Below are positions 46,788-58,040 of a stretch of 64,000 nt of DNA, piece after piece. This stretch comes from Ligula intestinalis. Its lineage: Eukaryota > Platyhelminthes > Cestoda > Diphyllobothriidea > Diphyllobothriidae. The stretch is from NCBI GenBank assembly GCA_036362985.1, contig JAYGXS010000004.1, positions 69,395,474 to 69,459,473 on the forward strand, written 5' to 3'. The notes under the pieces were generated by a model. The model searched no databases, was not told the DNA's origin, and saw only the letters and a list, made by a program, of their open reading frames with translations. The position numbers and the translations under genes are program-made. The number at the start of each line of letters is the position of its first letter. Positions within the stretch are counted from its first letter, which is position 1.

Positions 46788-47045
46788 CATGTGTCTGATC
46801 ATTTGTAACTTCGGTCCAATATTTTGATTGATGGAAAAAAGCATGAGCAGTCGGAGGAAAGGCCCAGTGGCACTGAAGACGAGACAGGCCCGACTGAACT
46901 GCTCCAGGCCGTTTGAGCCAAATTCATAGCGCGCGTTTAGAGCCTGCAGGATGGTACCAAGGAGGAAACACACGAACACCACCATGCCGTATTGGTTGCT
47001 GTGACCAAGGAAGAAACCCCGGTTGGCCTGCCGATCCGAGAGCAT
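46788..47045 (-). CDS. TRPM: TRPM channel exon f (S3 and S4)
   Basis: Eighty-six codons, bounded by atgcctag|ATGCTC and AGACACATG|gtaggc, phase 0/0. It contains YGMVVFVCFLLGTILQALNA (S3) and ACLVFSATGPFLRLLMLFSI (S4), followed by NQNIGPKLQMIRHM. The G-P-K-x-x-M-I-x-x-M sequence after S4 is a strong TRPM signature. Few arginines lie in S4, as is usual for TRPM channels. A foldback element (46286-46692) sits about 100 bp beyond the donor. Confidence 0.92.
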
Positions 47046-48585
47046 CTAGGCATAAAACAAAAACGGTTTTAAACGGTAGTTAAAAAGCTCGCTTAGAATT
47101 TATCGAGTTGCTGCAAGTTTTCTTAAGTACTGAGCGAAAGTAATTTAAGTAGTGGATTTCATAAATCCCTTGTCCCAGTCTTATGTTTTACGGAACCGGG
47201 GAGAAGGGGAATTCTATGCGTGGGGCAATAGGATGGTTAGGCAAGGAAGGCTGTCAAAATAAATGCACAATATCGGTCAGTTTAGTCGTAATAGGACGCG
47301 TAACTCGAAAAAGTGGGCGGAAAGCCGCAATTAATAAGTGTAAGCTAATTGAATTAACAGCCATGAGTGAATTGTCACAGGTCTGGAACCAGTGGGAGTA
47401 ACAGCCAATGAAAATGAAGAACAATGGTTTGCAGTGGGATAAGCTGTGTGTTTGAATACGCGATCAGCACGAACGTTGAAAGTAAAGTGGAGGAGGATGG
47501 AAATGAACGAGTAGCGAGGTCTTACTGTCGCAGAGGAAATGGGGAACGAGAAGAAGAAACAGAGAAGTTCCCAGAGAGTGCAGTTTAGGTATTATACATG
47601 CATATTGGAAGGGTAATGTATGTGCGATATGAAGTAACTTTAAATTCAATTGATTGGTACATACACATCATTACAATTCCTGAATAAACTGAATAAAATA
47701 AAGCAATCCTTGTAGTTGTATCAAATAGCCACGACTTTTTCCGTAGTGGAGGTGTTAGAGACTGCGTAAGGTGTTTAGGCTGACAGAGTGTTCTGTCCGA
47801 AATACAAGTACTTTTTTAAACCGTACTTTTTTCCCTTCTCGACCTAGTGTCTATATAATCATCAGTTCAAAAATGAAACATACAATAGCAATAACGAATT
47901 TAAATTTCGAATTTTTTAACACACTCTTTGTTGGGTTTAAGACTGAAACATTAAGTCGACCTGGTATTGAAAGAGAATTTTAGCTATTTATTGAGCGTAG
48001 CAACGAACAAAATAAACTGTAAAATTCTTTTTTCTATTTGGGTTGCAATTATTTATTTGGATTCAATACCACTTAGAGCTAAGTCGCGGGAAAAATTCGG
48101 GTCATACGGAAGAACAAACCTCATAACATCTGCTAAAATTTGACTCTATAATTACATATATGATCATATTGTCCGCTTGTGAATGGTAAATTACTGCGAG
48201 CAATTCTGATAATGTCGCAGCAAATCAAATTTTCAAGTAAATAGAAACCCATGCGTTTTCAGACCGAGAAGCTTACAGACATTTCTCGAAATAAACACTT
48301 CCATAGAGTTGTTACTCTCAAAATAATTCCAAGAGCTCTACTGCCGATACCTGAAACGTTGTTTCTTTGTCGTTTTTCTAAATTAATAGGCCTCGTCCTG
48401 GTCAAAATTAAATTTTCTGGACTGTCTACATCCAACTGTGTAACCACTTTATATTTTGAATAATAATCCTACCTATAATATTTCGTACATTTTTGAGAAT
48501 ACGCGAACCCGAAGTTCAATTTTGTCCATAAATAAGTACGTGTAAGCAACTTTTAGGTAGGAGATCCCATACCGCACCAGTGTTA
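47046..48585. other. TRPM intron, no gene recognised
   Basis: AT-rich with short frames only. No repeat family shared with the rest of the window was recognised. Confidence 0.4.
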
Positions 48586-48589
48586 CGTA

Positions 48590-49580
48590 CGCACAATGAG
48601 TACATCTAGTCTGGTTTGCAGTACAGAACTCCAAAATAAAGTTATTTCCGGCTGAAAATCCTGCCCGACATATATTACGAAGGCTGTCCCCTTCCTCTGA
48701 CCCATGTACCCGTGTCCACTTCTCCCTGGAATGCTGGCCGCCCTCCTATGTTCATTATTTTCACTCAATTGTTGAATACTGCCCCCAGTCCCCCGGTTCG
48801 GGTCCTTTGGTTCTTATCACCTTTTCCCACGATGCTGTCGGTTCCCCGCTGAAACTAGAGACAAACGTGTCGACTCCCGGAGATGAGATCCCGTAAAGGG
48901 AGTTGGTACTGAGAAGAAGAAGAAGACTCGATCGCAAGGACAATATGTTTATTCGCCTGATGTTTAGATATCCGTCGCGGATTCGTCATCAGAGACATGA
49001 GTAGCAGAGAGGTACTGTAGAGCCAGCTGTCCATCTCAACTCCCTGCCCCTTGTTGACCCAGTTAGCCACGGCTACTCCAAGAGCCACTCGTCCAAACAT
49101 CCCCCCACCGCTGACACTTTCATATTGCCTCTGTTCACGAATCCCCTTGTCGCGCTGGCATTTCAGACCAATCCTGATGCCACATGAATTGCCTCCTAAA
49201 ATCATATACAAGCAGAGCTACGGCCCCATTCCCACTAACTCCCACACACGCCACCGCAAGTCTCGTTATGCTTTGCGTGGCGTCGTTGTTAAACATGCTT
49301 TTTTCGCTGGCATAGATTCAGGCGATTTGGCCGACGCTATTTATCCTTGACTGTGTGTACCCATTGTTGAGTTTTATATATTGTTTATTCTTTATAGAGT
49401 ATAGATTTAAGCGATTTGACCGATACTCTTCGCTCTTGAATTGTTGAATTTCGTACATAGTTTACCCTTTACTATTGTTGCTGCGTGGTACCGTACTGCC
49501 TAATAGTTGTGATCATTGTGTTTGACGTACGCGCGGCTGCTGGATACAGAGTCAGAGAACTCAAGAAAGACGAAGCAGTA
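48590..49580 (+). repeat. Dispersed repeat R5, copy 2, with insertion
   Basis: Collinear with 43081-43880. At about 48915-49015 it is interrupted by sequence matching the PLE-end repeat of 30945-31030 (agaagaagaagactcgatcgc ... cagagacatgagtagcag), so that insertion is younger than R5. Confidence 0.65.
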
Positions 49581-49689
49581 GCAATATGACTATTTAAACC
49601 CGATGTTAAAAATCCAAAACAGATGAAAACTCATCAATGAAGTCTAGTGGTTTTAAGATGTGTTCTGGTTAGTTATCCAAGTGGTATTG

Positions 49690-50015
49690 CACGTCCGGCC
49701 GCTTATAAAGCTTCCCTGAGAGCCACCCCCCCCCTCCCACTAATATAAAACCACTCTCCCAAGACTAGTTTCGCCTACCGTGGCATGGTTGTCGAACTTG
49801 TCTTGTTCCTTTGTCTCGAGTTAAGCACTTTGGCCGACTCTCTTCCTTCTTGACTGTGTGTAGCCATTGTTGAGGTTTGTTCATGGTCTATGCTTAACTA
49901 TTTTTGCTCAATACTACCATTCTGCCTTGATGGTTGTTATCATTGGTGTGGGACGTACGCTTGACTGCTGGACAGAGTCCGAGTCAGAGAAGTCAAGAAA
50001 GATGAAACAATCAAG
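49690..50015 (+). repeat. Dispersed repeat R5, copy 3 (3' part)
   Basis: gtcgaacttgtcttgttcct, gaggtttgttcatggtctatg, gttgttatcattggtgtggg and gaagtcaagaaagatgaaac, in the family order, directly following copy 2. Confidence 0.6.
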
Positions 50016-50405
50016 GAAGGCGGGAAACTCTGTTACTGAAATAATCTGTTTGGCAGAAGTTTCCTTGGTAGTGGTCTTGGTTGCAATAAGCCCTACGTCT
50101 TTCTCTCACGGGAACCATGAGAATGGGGTTATGATGGGTGTGGAAACCTGATGGGCAAAAAAGGAATTTGTAAAAATAAGTACAAAAAGTAGTAAAATTG
50201 TGTTGAAATAGACTAATGCGGTGGGTACACAGCGACGGCGTTGGGCGCGTAAATCGAAAAAAAGGCGCGAATAACCAATCGTGGTCGAATCGAGCTTGAA
50301 TCCATATCGAAAAACCTGAAAATATGGAGTTTGATGCCGGAAACTTTCCTTTTTCCTGAAACCCAGGACTTTTCAAGACTTTTCGTAATATTAGGCGTTT
50401 ATTAT

Positions 50406-50475
50406 TAACCCTAACCCTTGCCGCAACCCTAACCCTTACCCTAACCCTAACCTTTGCCCATACCCCAACCCTGAC
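50406..50475 (-). repeat. Interstitial telomere-like repeat
   Basis: ttaaccctaacccttgccgc followed by aaccctaacccttaccctaa and ccctaacc is a degenerate (CCCTAA)n array of about ten units, i.e. TTAGGG on the minus strand. Confidence 0.7.
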
Positions 50476-50731
50476 AGGAATTCACAGATTTTGCACGCAA
50501 ATATAAATAAGAAAATTCGTGCGCTACCTTAAAAATAGGGTTATATCCTGCCATAATGGCGTACTTTGGAGAGAATTCACTTCGTGCAGTATTATATGGG
50601 AATGACAAAGACCCATGTCGTCAGTAGCTTTTGTATATCGGTGCTCAAGTTGACGTTATTTATCCCAAATATCTAGTGAAAATGCCAATTTATTTCACTT
50701 TTCATTTCGGTAACAGCAAAAAAAAACTTAC

Positions 50732-50869
50732 GCTTCTGACGAGCTCCACTGTCTTTGTGACGAAGAAGAGAATGATGAAAGTTTCCAACCCGATCCATAC
50801 CGAGTCTTCAGTGTTGCATTGATATTGCAGAAAAATTGTGAATATGACGAGCCAGAGGAAGTAAGACAA
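50732..50869 (-). CDS. TRPM: TRPM channel exon e (S1 and S2)
   Basis: Forty-six codons, bounded by ctttgtag|TTGTCT and AGAAGC|gtaagt, phase 0/0. It encodes two hydrophobic stretches, LSYFLWLVIFTIFLQY (S1) and WIGLETFIILFFVTKTVELV (S2), separated by a short loop QCNTEDSV. The order and spacing fit the TRPM transmembrane bundle. The preceding exon supplies the F-Y-x-A-P motif immediately before S1. Confidence 0.87.
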
Positions 50870-51029
50870 CTACAAAGGGGGAGATAGAGTAAAGGGTGTT
50901 AGTCAGAGCAACAGCTCCTCCTCATCAAATTTCCAATCAACCAAGGTTCCGGCATATCAGAAGTCGGTAAGGATTGGTTATAGATATAGGTGAGCCTCAA
51001 CCTCAGCGTGATGTTTTACAGAACCAGTG

Positions 51030-51290
51030 GTATGCAGTGACTAACTAAAGTCGAAGTGCACTTGTGAACGCTTGCTGCTTCAATCATCTGGAACAGCCAA
51101 TCACAGGCAGACTCACACAGGACCCCATGTGACGACTGCTGAGCAAACATCCTTTCAGACGCCGTGCGCTGGCTTGCGGCTGTGCCTCTTCTCCAATTCA
51201 TTCGATAGGGAATATAGTGCTCCTACTACTCGGGCCTAAGGAATTGGTTCGGAAGATCGCAGTTGTCAGGATTTACCTTTCTAAACTCCC
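51030..51290 (+). repeat. Dispersed repeat R1 copy
   Basis: gtgactaactaaagtcgaagtg, gaacagccaatcacaggcag, ctcacacaggaccccatgtg and gaagatcgcagttgtcagga, in family order. It begins about 160 bp from the acceptor of TRPM exon e. Confidence 0.7.
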
Positions 51291-52511
51291 TACGATAGTT
51301 AAATAAAAGCTGTTATTTTTGCTTGTATGGATAGTATATCCACTGAAGAACAGATTTCATCAGGAACCAAACGTTATGACTAATGAAAAGATTCCTCATT
51401 AATGTTATGTTTTCGTTGTACCTAGGAAGCTGTAGGTACTGTGGTGGATAAGTGAAGTAAGTTGCATTCCAGGATGACATGATGAAACGAAAGAAGAGCT
51501 TCAGAATATCGAGTTGTGCTCGTGAATTTTTGAACAGGTACCCCCTGTTCGTCGTCAGACTAAATGAATAGAGAGGGCTGTGAATTTCGCACTAGAGGTT
51601 TAGGGGGCTGAGGTAACGGCCAATTGGGATAGGGTTGGGGGGAGGGTTAAGGTGACGTGAATCCTGCGGCGTTAGGTTGTACAGGTAAGGTGGAAAGGTT
51701 TAACGTTTGGATTGTGGGTCACGTGTTTCTAGGAGATGGAATTGCAAAACCAGTGAAGTTCTACTTGAACGAGCACGGACGGCCTACTGTTGTTTCAGGC
51801 TGGGGGGCAGGTTAGTGGGCCATGCGCGGAAACCGTCATGGTAGTTGGTTGGTACATTAACAATGCTTTTCAATAGTTGTAAAGTATCATTGAGAGGAGA
51901 CTTTTAATTCAATATTTTTCATCACTTCCTACAAAATAAAATATTCCCATACATTCGCTAACGAAGACCTAAATGTTCAACCACAAATTCTGTAAGATAG
52001 TTAGCAGCCCTACAAGACATTTTTGACGTTTTACAACTTCCAATCAAAAACGCACTTCAGATTTTCGGTTAACTTCAAGCAGTCCGGTCAATAGCGGCAC
52101 ATACGTTCGCCTAACTGGACTTCTTCAATGCATTTGAATCTTTCGTTTTATAGATTGATAGGGGAGAGCCATTGGGGTGCCTCGAATTTGTCCATATAGT
52201 TGTCGTCCAAATGTGAAGTAGGTTTGAAGGCAATACCGTAGAAATTCAAACGGATGTTCAGACGTAAGGGGCCAACACGTTCAGTCGCAACTGTAAACTC
52301 GCTGACCGATAAAGTCATTATTCGCTTCGACAAAAGACAGACGGCCCAGTTGTCCGAAAGGTCAGCACACCTACAAATATATTCCGGTGAGCAGAAGATG
52401 AACTCTTATTGTTATCCCGGAATTCTGAATTTTTCAAATTTGATTTGAATCCTTAGTTATATTATGTGACGGCAATGAAAGTCATCTCACAGAAATGAAA
52501 TCCAGACTTAC
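51291..52511. repeat. TRPM intron; short repeat shared with 59950-60050
   Basis: 52290-52400 (gaccgataaagtcatt, gttgtccgaaaggtcag, attccggtgagcag) matches 59955-60055 (atcgataaagtcagtt, gctgtccgaaaccaccag, attccggtgagcaa). This is another PLE-end-like hairpin region. The rest has no recognised feature. Confidence 0.45.
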
Positions 52512-52625
52512 CAGATGGTATGAGTAGCGGACGCATGGTGCGCGATAGAAGTCACAGAGTTTCCTAAAGTGTGTAGTTATCTGCCGCCTAGCCTGTTTAA
52601 GTCCAACCTCAAAGTTTGAGAATTC
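52512..52625 (-). CDS. TRPM: TRPM channel exon d (linker into S1)
   Basis: Thirty-eight codons, bounded by ctcccaag|GAATTC and CATCTG|gtaagt, phase 0/0. The end reads LCDFYRAPCVRYSYHL, which corresponds to the conserved TRPM motif F-Y-x-A-P-x-V-(K/R)-(F/Y) at the cytosolic entry to S1. The upstream half is a basic helix (VGLKQARRQITTHFRK). Confidence 0.88.
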
Positions 52626-52749
52626 CTTGGGAGACAGCAGGAAAAGAGAAAGTGCAAAGAGAATAGTATTTGTTAATTCATAAATACCATTGACGGATTA
52701 TTTAAAAAAAATACAGTTTCATAGGACTTCAATAAGATCGAAATCTTTT

Positions 52750-53380
52750 TCGCTGCTTAATGCAAAGAGATAGAAAAGTTTGCTCAGCGGCGAGTATGGA
52801 GGAGAAGGAGCTGAAGAAAATCCAGGAACAACTTCGCGAGAACGGGTATCCTGAGAGATTTATTACTAGGAATATGGCTGTGAAACAATTAAAACCCACC
52901 ACACTTACCTTGGAAAAGAAAACACTATTTCTCAAAGTCCCCTTTCGAGGGGACGTGGCAAGGGAACTCCTGAAAAAGACGCCTTGACTAATTTGTTTCA
53001 TGAACCTTCCCAGCAGCTAGACTTCGGTTATTATTCTCAACCAACACAATCTTACATGGGGAAGGTAAGGATAGGTTACCAGCTCAGACCACCTCTATGG
53101 GTATCTACTCCTTTACTTGCTCCTCTGGAGCAGGTTATATTGGTCACTTGAGCCGGCGCCTATCGAAAAATATAAAGGAACATCTGCCGGCATGGCTGAG
53201 AAAAGGTGAAGTCAGGAGCATAAACAGCTCTATTCTGGCGCACATGGTTGATCGCGGACATCGGGTGGAACGCAGATTTTCGAGTGATCCGCAAGACCCC
53301 ACCAAACTATCCAAAGTCCCTTGGTCAGCGCCTGCTAGCACCAGCAGGAGCGACCGTTACCGGGTTGAATAAGCCGTCGT
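52750..53380 (+). mobile_element. Penelope-like element fragment, subfamily with C-S-x-G-A-G-Y-I-G
   Basis: KIQEQLRENGYPERFITRNM and LKVPFRGDVARELLKKTP are the PLE linker after the reverse transcriptase. After stops, MGIYSFTCSSGAGYIGHLSR and RLSKNIKEHLPAWLRKGEVR form the GIY-YIG start, then ILAHMVDRGHRVE. One frameshift near 53275. It ends where the left inverted repeat of the next PLE begins. Confidence 0.85.
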
Positions 53381-53820
53381 GTGCAAAAAAAGAACTTCCT
53401 ACACCGGATCAATTTGTTTATTGTCCTGAGCTTTCGAACTCTTACAGGAGTTCATCTTCAGAGATAAGAAGCAGCAACCAAAAGGAGGGTAATTATAGTG
53501 GCCAAAGGCCAATCAACTGTCAGCGGTCGTCAAGGGAAAAGACACATAAACCAGGAGGATGGAGGTCGGGGGGGAGGGGAAGCAATTATAGTGGTAAACG
53601 CTAATTAACTGTCAGTGAAGATGGTTGTCGTTCGGGGTCATGAGCAGTAATCAGTGTAACGCCTTGTCCCCAGGGTAGAGGGTCCCGGTGATCCTACCTC
53701 CTCTTCTGGCCGGTTCTTAGCGGGTTCCTGTTCGCTTTCAATTCTGACGTAAGGCGTGCCCTTGTTTCGTCCTTCACTTACATAATGGCGCAAAACTTTG
53801 TAGGCCGTGGAAAGGTCTAG

Positions 53821-55602
53821 ATGCCTGTTGATGCCAATGAAGAAATAGTCATTCTGCCGGTTGACAAAGGTCGTTCTACAATAGTGCTCAACAAGTCTGA
53901 CTACCAAGCGAAAGCTCAGAGCCTACTTGACGACAAAACGTCGTACAGGACATGTCCAGCCAGCGAAATGAAACATTTACTTACCCAAATGAGCAAGAGC
54001 CTGGCGAAACTCAAGGCAAACGGTGCAATCACACCCACCGATTGGTTTTCTATGAAACCAACCGACACGGCCCCAGCACGATTTTATGGCCTACCGAAAT
54101 TCCACAAAGAAAACATACCACTTAGGCCAATCGTCTCCCTTCGTGGTACCCCTACATACGGTCTGGCAAAGTGGATGTTTACTCATCTGAAGTTCTTGGC
54201 AGTAGGTTCAGCAACAACCGTAGCTTCTGCCAAACAGTTCCTCGAACGGATAAAAGATCTGAAGTTGGAGCCAGATGAATCCATGGTATCCTTCGACGTG
54301 GTTTCACTCTTCACTTCTATCCCACAGCAACTAGCGATTGATGTTATCGGACAACTTCTAAATGAACGCTACGACGAAAGCGACAAACCTCTGAAGTGTG
54401 ACCATTTGCTCGAACTTCTTCGACATTGCCTTAAAACCTACTTCACATTTGGTGGGCAAATGTACGAGCAAATAAAAGGCACTCCCATGGGCTCCCCCCT
54501 ATCAGGCCTGATTGCTGAAGTGGTCCTCCTACGGATAGAACACTTGGTCTTCGCCAAGTATCAACCGAAGTTTTGGGCTCGTTATGTGGACGACACTTTT
54601 GTCGTTGTCAGAACATCTGATATCGAGCATCTCAAAGATTTACTGAACTCGGTTGATCCAAACATCCAATTCACGATGGAAGCGGAGAGAAACAATCAAC
54701 TACCCTTCCTCGATGTCCTTGTGCGACGGTGTTCAACTGGACTACTGCAAACCACAGTTTTCAGAAAAGCCACCGACACAAACCAAGTGTTACACTTCAA
54801 CAGCAATCACCCCGTGTGTCACAAACGCAGTTGCGTTCGTACTCTTTTCAAAAGAGTTGAAACACACTGTAGCACTCCTGCGGACAGAAGAGTTGAACAA
54901 CAACACCTTTATGAACTCTTCCAAGCCAATGGATACCCGATCTTATTTATCAAACGCAGCAGGCGCCGAGTGAACAGACGACGGCCGATGCAACAAAAAC
55001 CTGACGTCTGGAGGGCCATTCCCTACATGAAAGGAGTCTCTGAAGCAGTCTCACGACTGTTACAACCCGCTGGAGTGGGCATAGCCCATCGACCTGAGGC
55101 AACAATACGCAGGCGTGTGATGCAACCCAAAGACAGACTGCTCCCTACCGAAATCTCTGCAGTTGTCTACAAGATACGTTGAAATGACGGAGACTGTAAT
55201 TATGTGGGAGAAACAGGCCGAAAATTGCAGACCCGCCTACGCGAACACAAACGGGTGGCTCAGCAACTAGATCCTAACTCGCAGCTTGCAGCGCACATTG
55301 GAGAAACTGGCCACAACTTCGACATTCAAGGAGCAACTATCATAGGCCGAGGAAACTCAAAAGCCGAAAGGTTGACACTTGAGGCATGGTACTCAGATGC
55401 CAACTCCGTCAACAGGCATCTAGACCTCCCCATGGCCTACAAATTTTTGCGCCATTATGTAAGTGAAGGACGAAACAAGGCCATGCCTTACGTCAGAATT
55501 GAAAGCAAACAGGAACCCGCTAAGAACCGGCCAGAAGAGGAGGCAGGATCACCGGGACCCTCTACCCTGGGGACAAGGCGTTACACTAATTACTGCTCAT
55601 GA
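53821..55602 (+). pseudogene. PLE polyprotein: reverse transcriptase plus GIY-YIG endonuclease, one in-frame stop
   Basis: One frame of 593 sense codons interrupted once, by TGA at 55180-55182. Residues 10-25 read VILPVDKGRSTIVLNK. Then FYGLPKFHKENIPLRPIVSL (about 91-110), VSFDVVSLFTSIPQQLAI (about 158-175), KGTPMGSPLSGLIAEVVLLR (about 220-240), RYVDDTFVVV (catalytic YVDD, about 257), LPFLDVLV, and the N-S-N-H-P block. After VVYKIR the stop replaces the cysteine expected in V-Y-K-I-x-C, then NDGDCNYVGETGRKLQTRLR gives the GIY-YIG core. The true start may lie upstream of the truncated left end. Confidence 0.9.
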
Positions 55603-55783
55603 CCCCGAACGACAACCGTCTTCACTGACAGTTAATTAGCGTTTACCACTATAATTGCTCCCCCCTCCCCCCCCCCCGACCTCCATCCTCCTGGTTTATG
55701 TGCCTTTTCCCTTGACGACCGCTGACAGTTGATTGGCCTTTGGTCACTATAATTACCCTCCTTTTGGTTGCTGCTTCTTATCG

Positions 55784-55813
55784 CTGAAGATGAACTCCTG
55801 TAAGAGTTCGAAA
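55784..55813 (+). ncRNA. Hammerhead-ribozyme-like motif in PLE terminal repeat
   Basis: CTGAAGA (55784-55790, fits CUGANGA), one T, GAACTC, loop CTGTAA, GAGTTC, then GAAA (55810-55813). The stem is perfect over six pairs. The inverted copy lies at about 53432-53461. Hammerheads have been reported in PLE terminal repeats. Stems I and III and the cleavage site were not resolved by eye. Confidence 0.4.
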
Positions 55814-56246
55814 GCTCAGGACAATAAACAAATTGATCCGGTGCTCGAAAAGTCTTCTGCCTTATCCATACCTGGAACGCGAACCTTTTCATTCATTCGG
55901 GAACTTCCTACAAGCTCCACATTTGGCGTGGCTCACAGTCACTTAACAACATGCAGTCCTCCACGCTCTGTTTGTATCCCTCCCCCCTCCCTAGGTTGCC
56001 CCATCAAACCCTACCCTCACAACCAGCTTTCGCTTATCGACCCTCACCCCCTTTCCCACGACTCACTTGGCCGGAAAGACGAACACGCTGGAACTTGCAC
56101 CCAGAATTTATAGAAAGCATGTGCACGTTCGCCAAACTTATCTTCTGACCATTGAAGATAGTTTTCCTTCAAAGAAATACACAGACATCGGCCATTCTGA
56201 CCTTATTTAATTTAAAGGGGAATGGTCTCGGGGACTGGTTACTTAC

Positions 56247-56351
56247 GTCCTGTGTTTCCTGCGAAAGATTTTTGTACTTGTTGTCATCGTACGCCACGAT
56301 AAGAGGAACGGCGGGAGGGCAAATGACGCCAAAAATGAGAGCCAAGACAAA
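56247..56351 (-). CDS. TRPM: TRPM channel exon c (pre-S1 hydrophobic segment)
   Basis: Thirty-five codons bounded by ttctag|TTTGTC and CAGGAC|gtaagt, phase 0 on both sides. The sequence FVLALIFGVICPPAVPLIVA is the hydrophobic, proline-containing segment that TRPM channels carry just before S1; it is followed by a charged tail (YDDNKYKNLSQETQD). It joins in frame to the exons on both sides. Confidence 0.85.
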
Positions 56352-56940
56352 CTAGAAGAATTAAAACACGACAGTTAGATGAGTTACGCTTGAGGAGATA
56401 AATACAATGTGTATAAGTTGGAGACTAAAAAAGCTAAGATAAAATTAAAGGAGGGATAACCGCAAAGTATCTAAGATGATCATGAGCAAGAAAGAAAGGG
56501 AAGTAAGGATCATTTAAGGGCTTTCACTGTGCATGGAGATTTTTCAATTCCCATAGCATTCAGACAGTAATATGCCCCACTGATAAAGTGAATCAGCTAA
56601 AACACCCGTCCAGGGTACTGTCTGAACTACTTTCAGTCACTAAGGGGGAATAAAAATAAAAAAATAAAACCAGCTCTTGCTCTTGCTCGTCGTGTCTTTA
56701 GGACAAGCCAAGGGCATACTAAGGTGCCTTGACATTTTTACTCACCAGTACCATGCTGCCTTTCATTTACGGAGAGGCAACAGTAGTTTAAGTAGTGCAC
56801 TTCATATACCTCTATCTCCAGTATTTATTCCTACGGAAACGGTCGGTATGGGGTTTTTATGGGTGGGGAACAAGGATAAACAGTCGAATATACTTTGATA
56901 ACTGCTAAATTCATTTTTATTGTACTGTATTTAGAAATGC
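56352..56940. other. TRPM intron, no gene recognised
   Basis: AT-rich DNA without motifs, ending at the probable LTR. Confidence 0.4.
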
Positions 56941-57688
56941 TGTTGTCGGCGCATGACCTTATCCTAGCCGACTGGTGTGTCCCCTAGGTGCGCGCACACC
57001 ACGCGCGTTCACTGTCTGTAGGCGGGCCGATAGCGTGAACTGAGAGTTCACTCGGACCACTTGTTAGGAATAATCCCAACACTTCCCCTGTTTGAAATGA
57101 ATCGTATGATTTTAGACGCGGATTAACCTGCAATGGAATCGTTTGCGTTTTTCTCCATCCTGGTCGTCTAGAGGGTTGAGGCGAAACAGAGAGGAATTTC
57201 TCCTGTAGAGTCGAGATCAGCTTTGTTGCCGGCTGATTCAATTTGGCAGGACTTGGCCCGGTTGATAGTGCAGTTTAGCAAATGCAGTTAAGTGGAAAAT
57301 CCAGGAGACCAAGTTTCTCGATCCAGTCGACACCAAGAAGGTTGAGGTTCGAACAATTGGTGACGCAGAACTCACTATGGCTATCTCCGCTGAACAATCG
57401 CTAGCTATCATGCAACAACAGCAAGCTCAGTTTGAAGCAGCTCAACTAAACATGGCGGAATCAATTATGCAGAAGTTCAGCCTGCACCCCCCTGCTCCAG
57501 AATTCTCTGGGAAACAGTCCACGACAGCAGACGCAGCTGCTGCCCAACAGGCAATACTTTGGGCGAAAGAAAATATGCAGGACCGAAAGCTGGCAGCTGC
57601 AAGCGAACAAGGTGGCAACGAGCAGGAGTCACATGAACGGCGTGGTACACTTGCTCATGGAGGCGCTTGCGAGGACGAAAGGAAGTAG
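56941..57688 (+). mobile_element. LTR-retrotransposon 5' end: probable LTR, leader and gag start
   Basis: About 56941-57240 starts TGTTGTCGGCGCATGACC and is followed by ttggcaggacttggcccgg, a possible primer-binding region. A 103-codon frame at 57377-57688 then starts just after ttggtgacgcagaactcact. The protein, MAISAEQSLAIMQQQQAQFE then AAQLNMAESIMQKFSLHPP, resembles the glutamine-rich N-terminus of Ty3/gypsy-type Gag. The element ends abruptly after this, with no pol seen. Confidence 0.5.
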
Positions 57689-57689
57689 A

Positions 57690-58040
57690 ACGGCCACCAG
57701 CAATCGATCAACGCCCGTGTATCAGGCACGCTTATAGTACGAGGTTGAAAGTGAGATGTACTCATTCGGAACCGGTGGAAGAGTAGGTACCACGAGGAGA
57801 ACAAGAATGTTTAGGGAATGCCAGCTTAAATATAACTTGGTCTCAGGAATTTCCCCCTCTTCTTCCTCTTCTTCCATGTAGGATGAAAGCTGCAGAATTG
57901 TGTTTATTTTATGTACCTCAGAGAGTCGAGTATGTGAGTTTGCGACTGGCACAAGCCAACGGCCCCAGCTAAGATGCGCCTAGTTTCCACCTTTTAGGAC
58001 TTGAATCAGTACAGTTTAAGATAAATGACTGCTAACGTAC
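57690..58040. other. TRPM intron, no gene recognised
   Basis: A short stretch between the gag fragment and exon b. 57840-57900 has a CT-rich tract (ccccctcttcttcctcttcttc). Confidence 0.4.

Larger units (their letters stand above)
53402..55845 (+). mobile_element. Nearly complete Penelope-like element with inverted terminal repeats
   Basis: The body is flanked by about 430-bp repeats in inverted orientation. The left arm (53402-53831) is the reverse complement of the right (55412-55843), both containing accggatcaatttgtttattg or its inverse. PLEs are known to carry long terminal repeats in direct or inverted order. The right arm holds the 3' end of the reading frame, and the start of the frame overlaps the left arm. 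Outer edges are set by the limit of arm similarity. It sits plus-strand in the TRPM intron between exons c and d. Confidence 0.9.
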
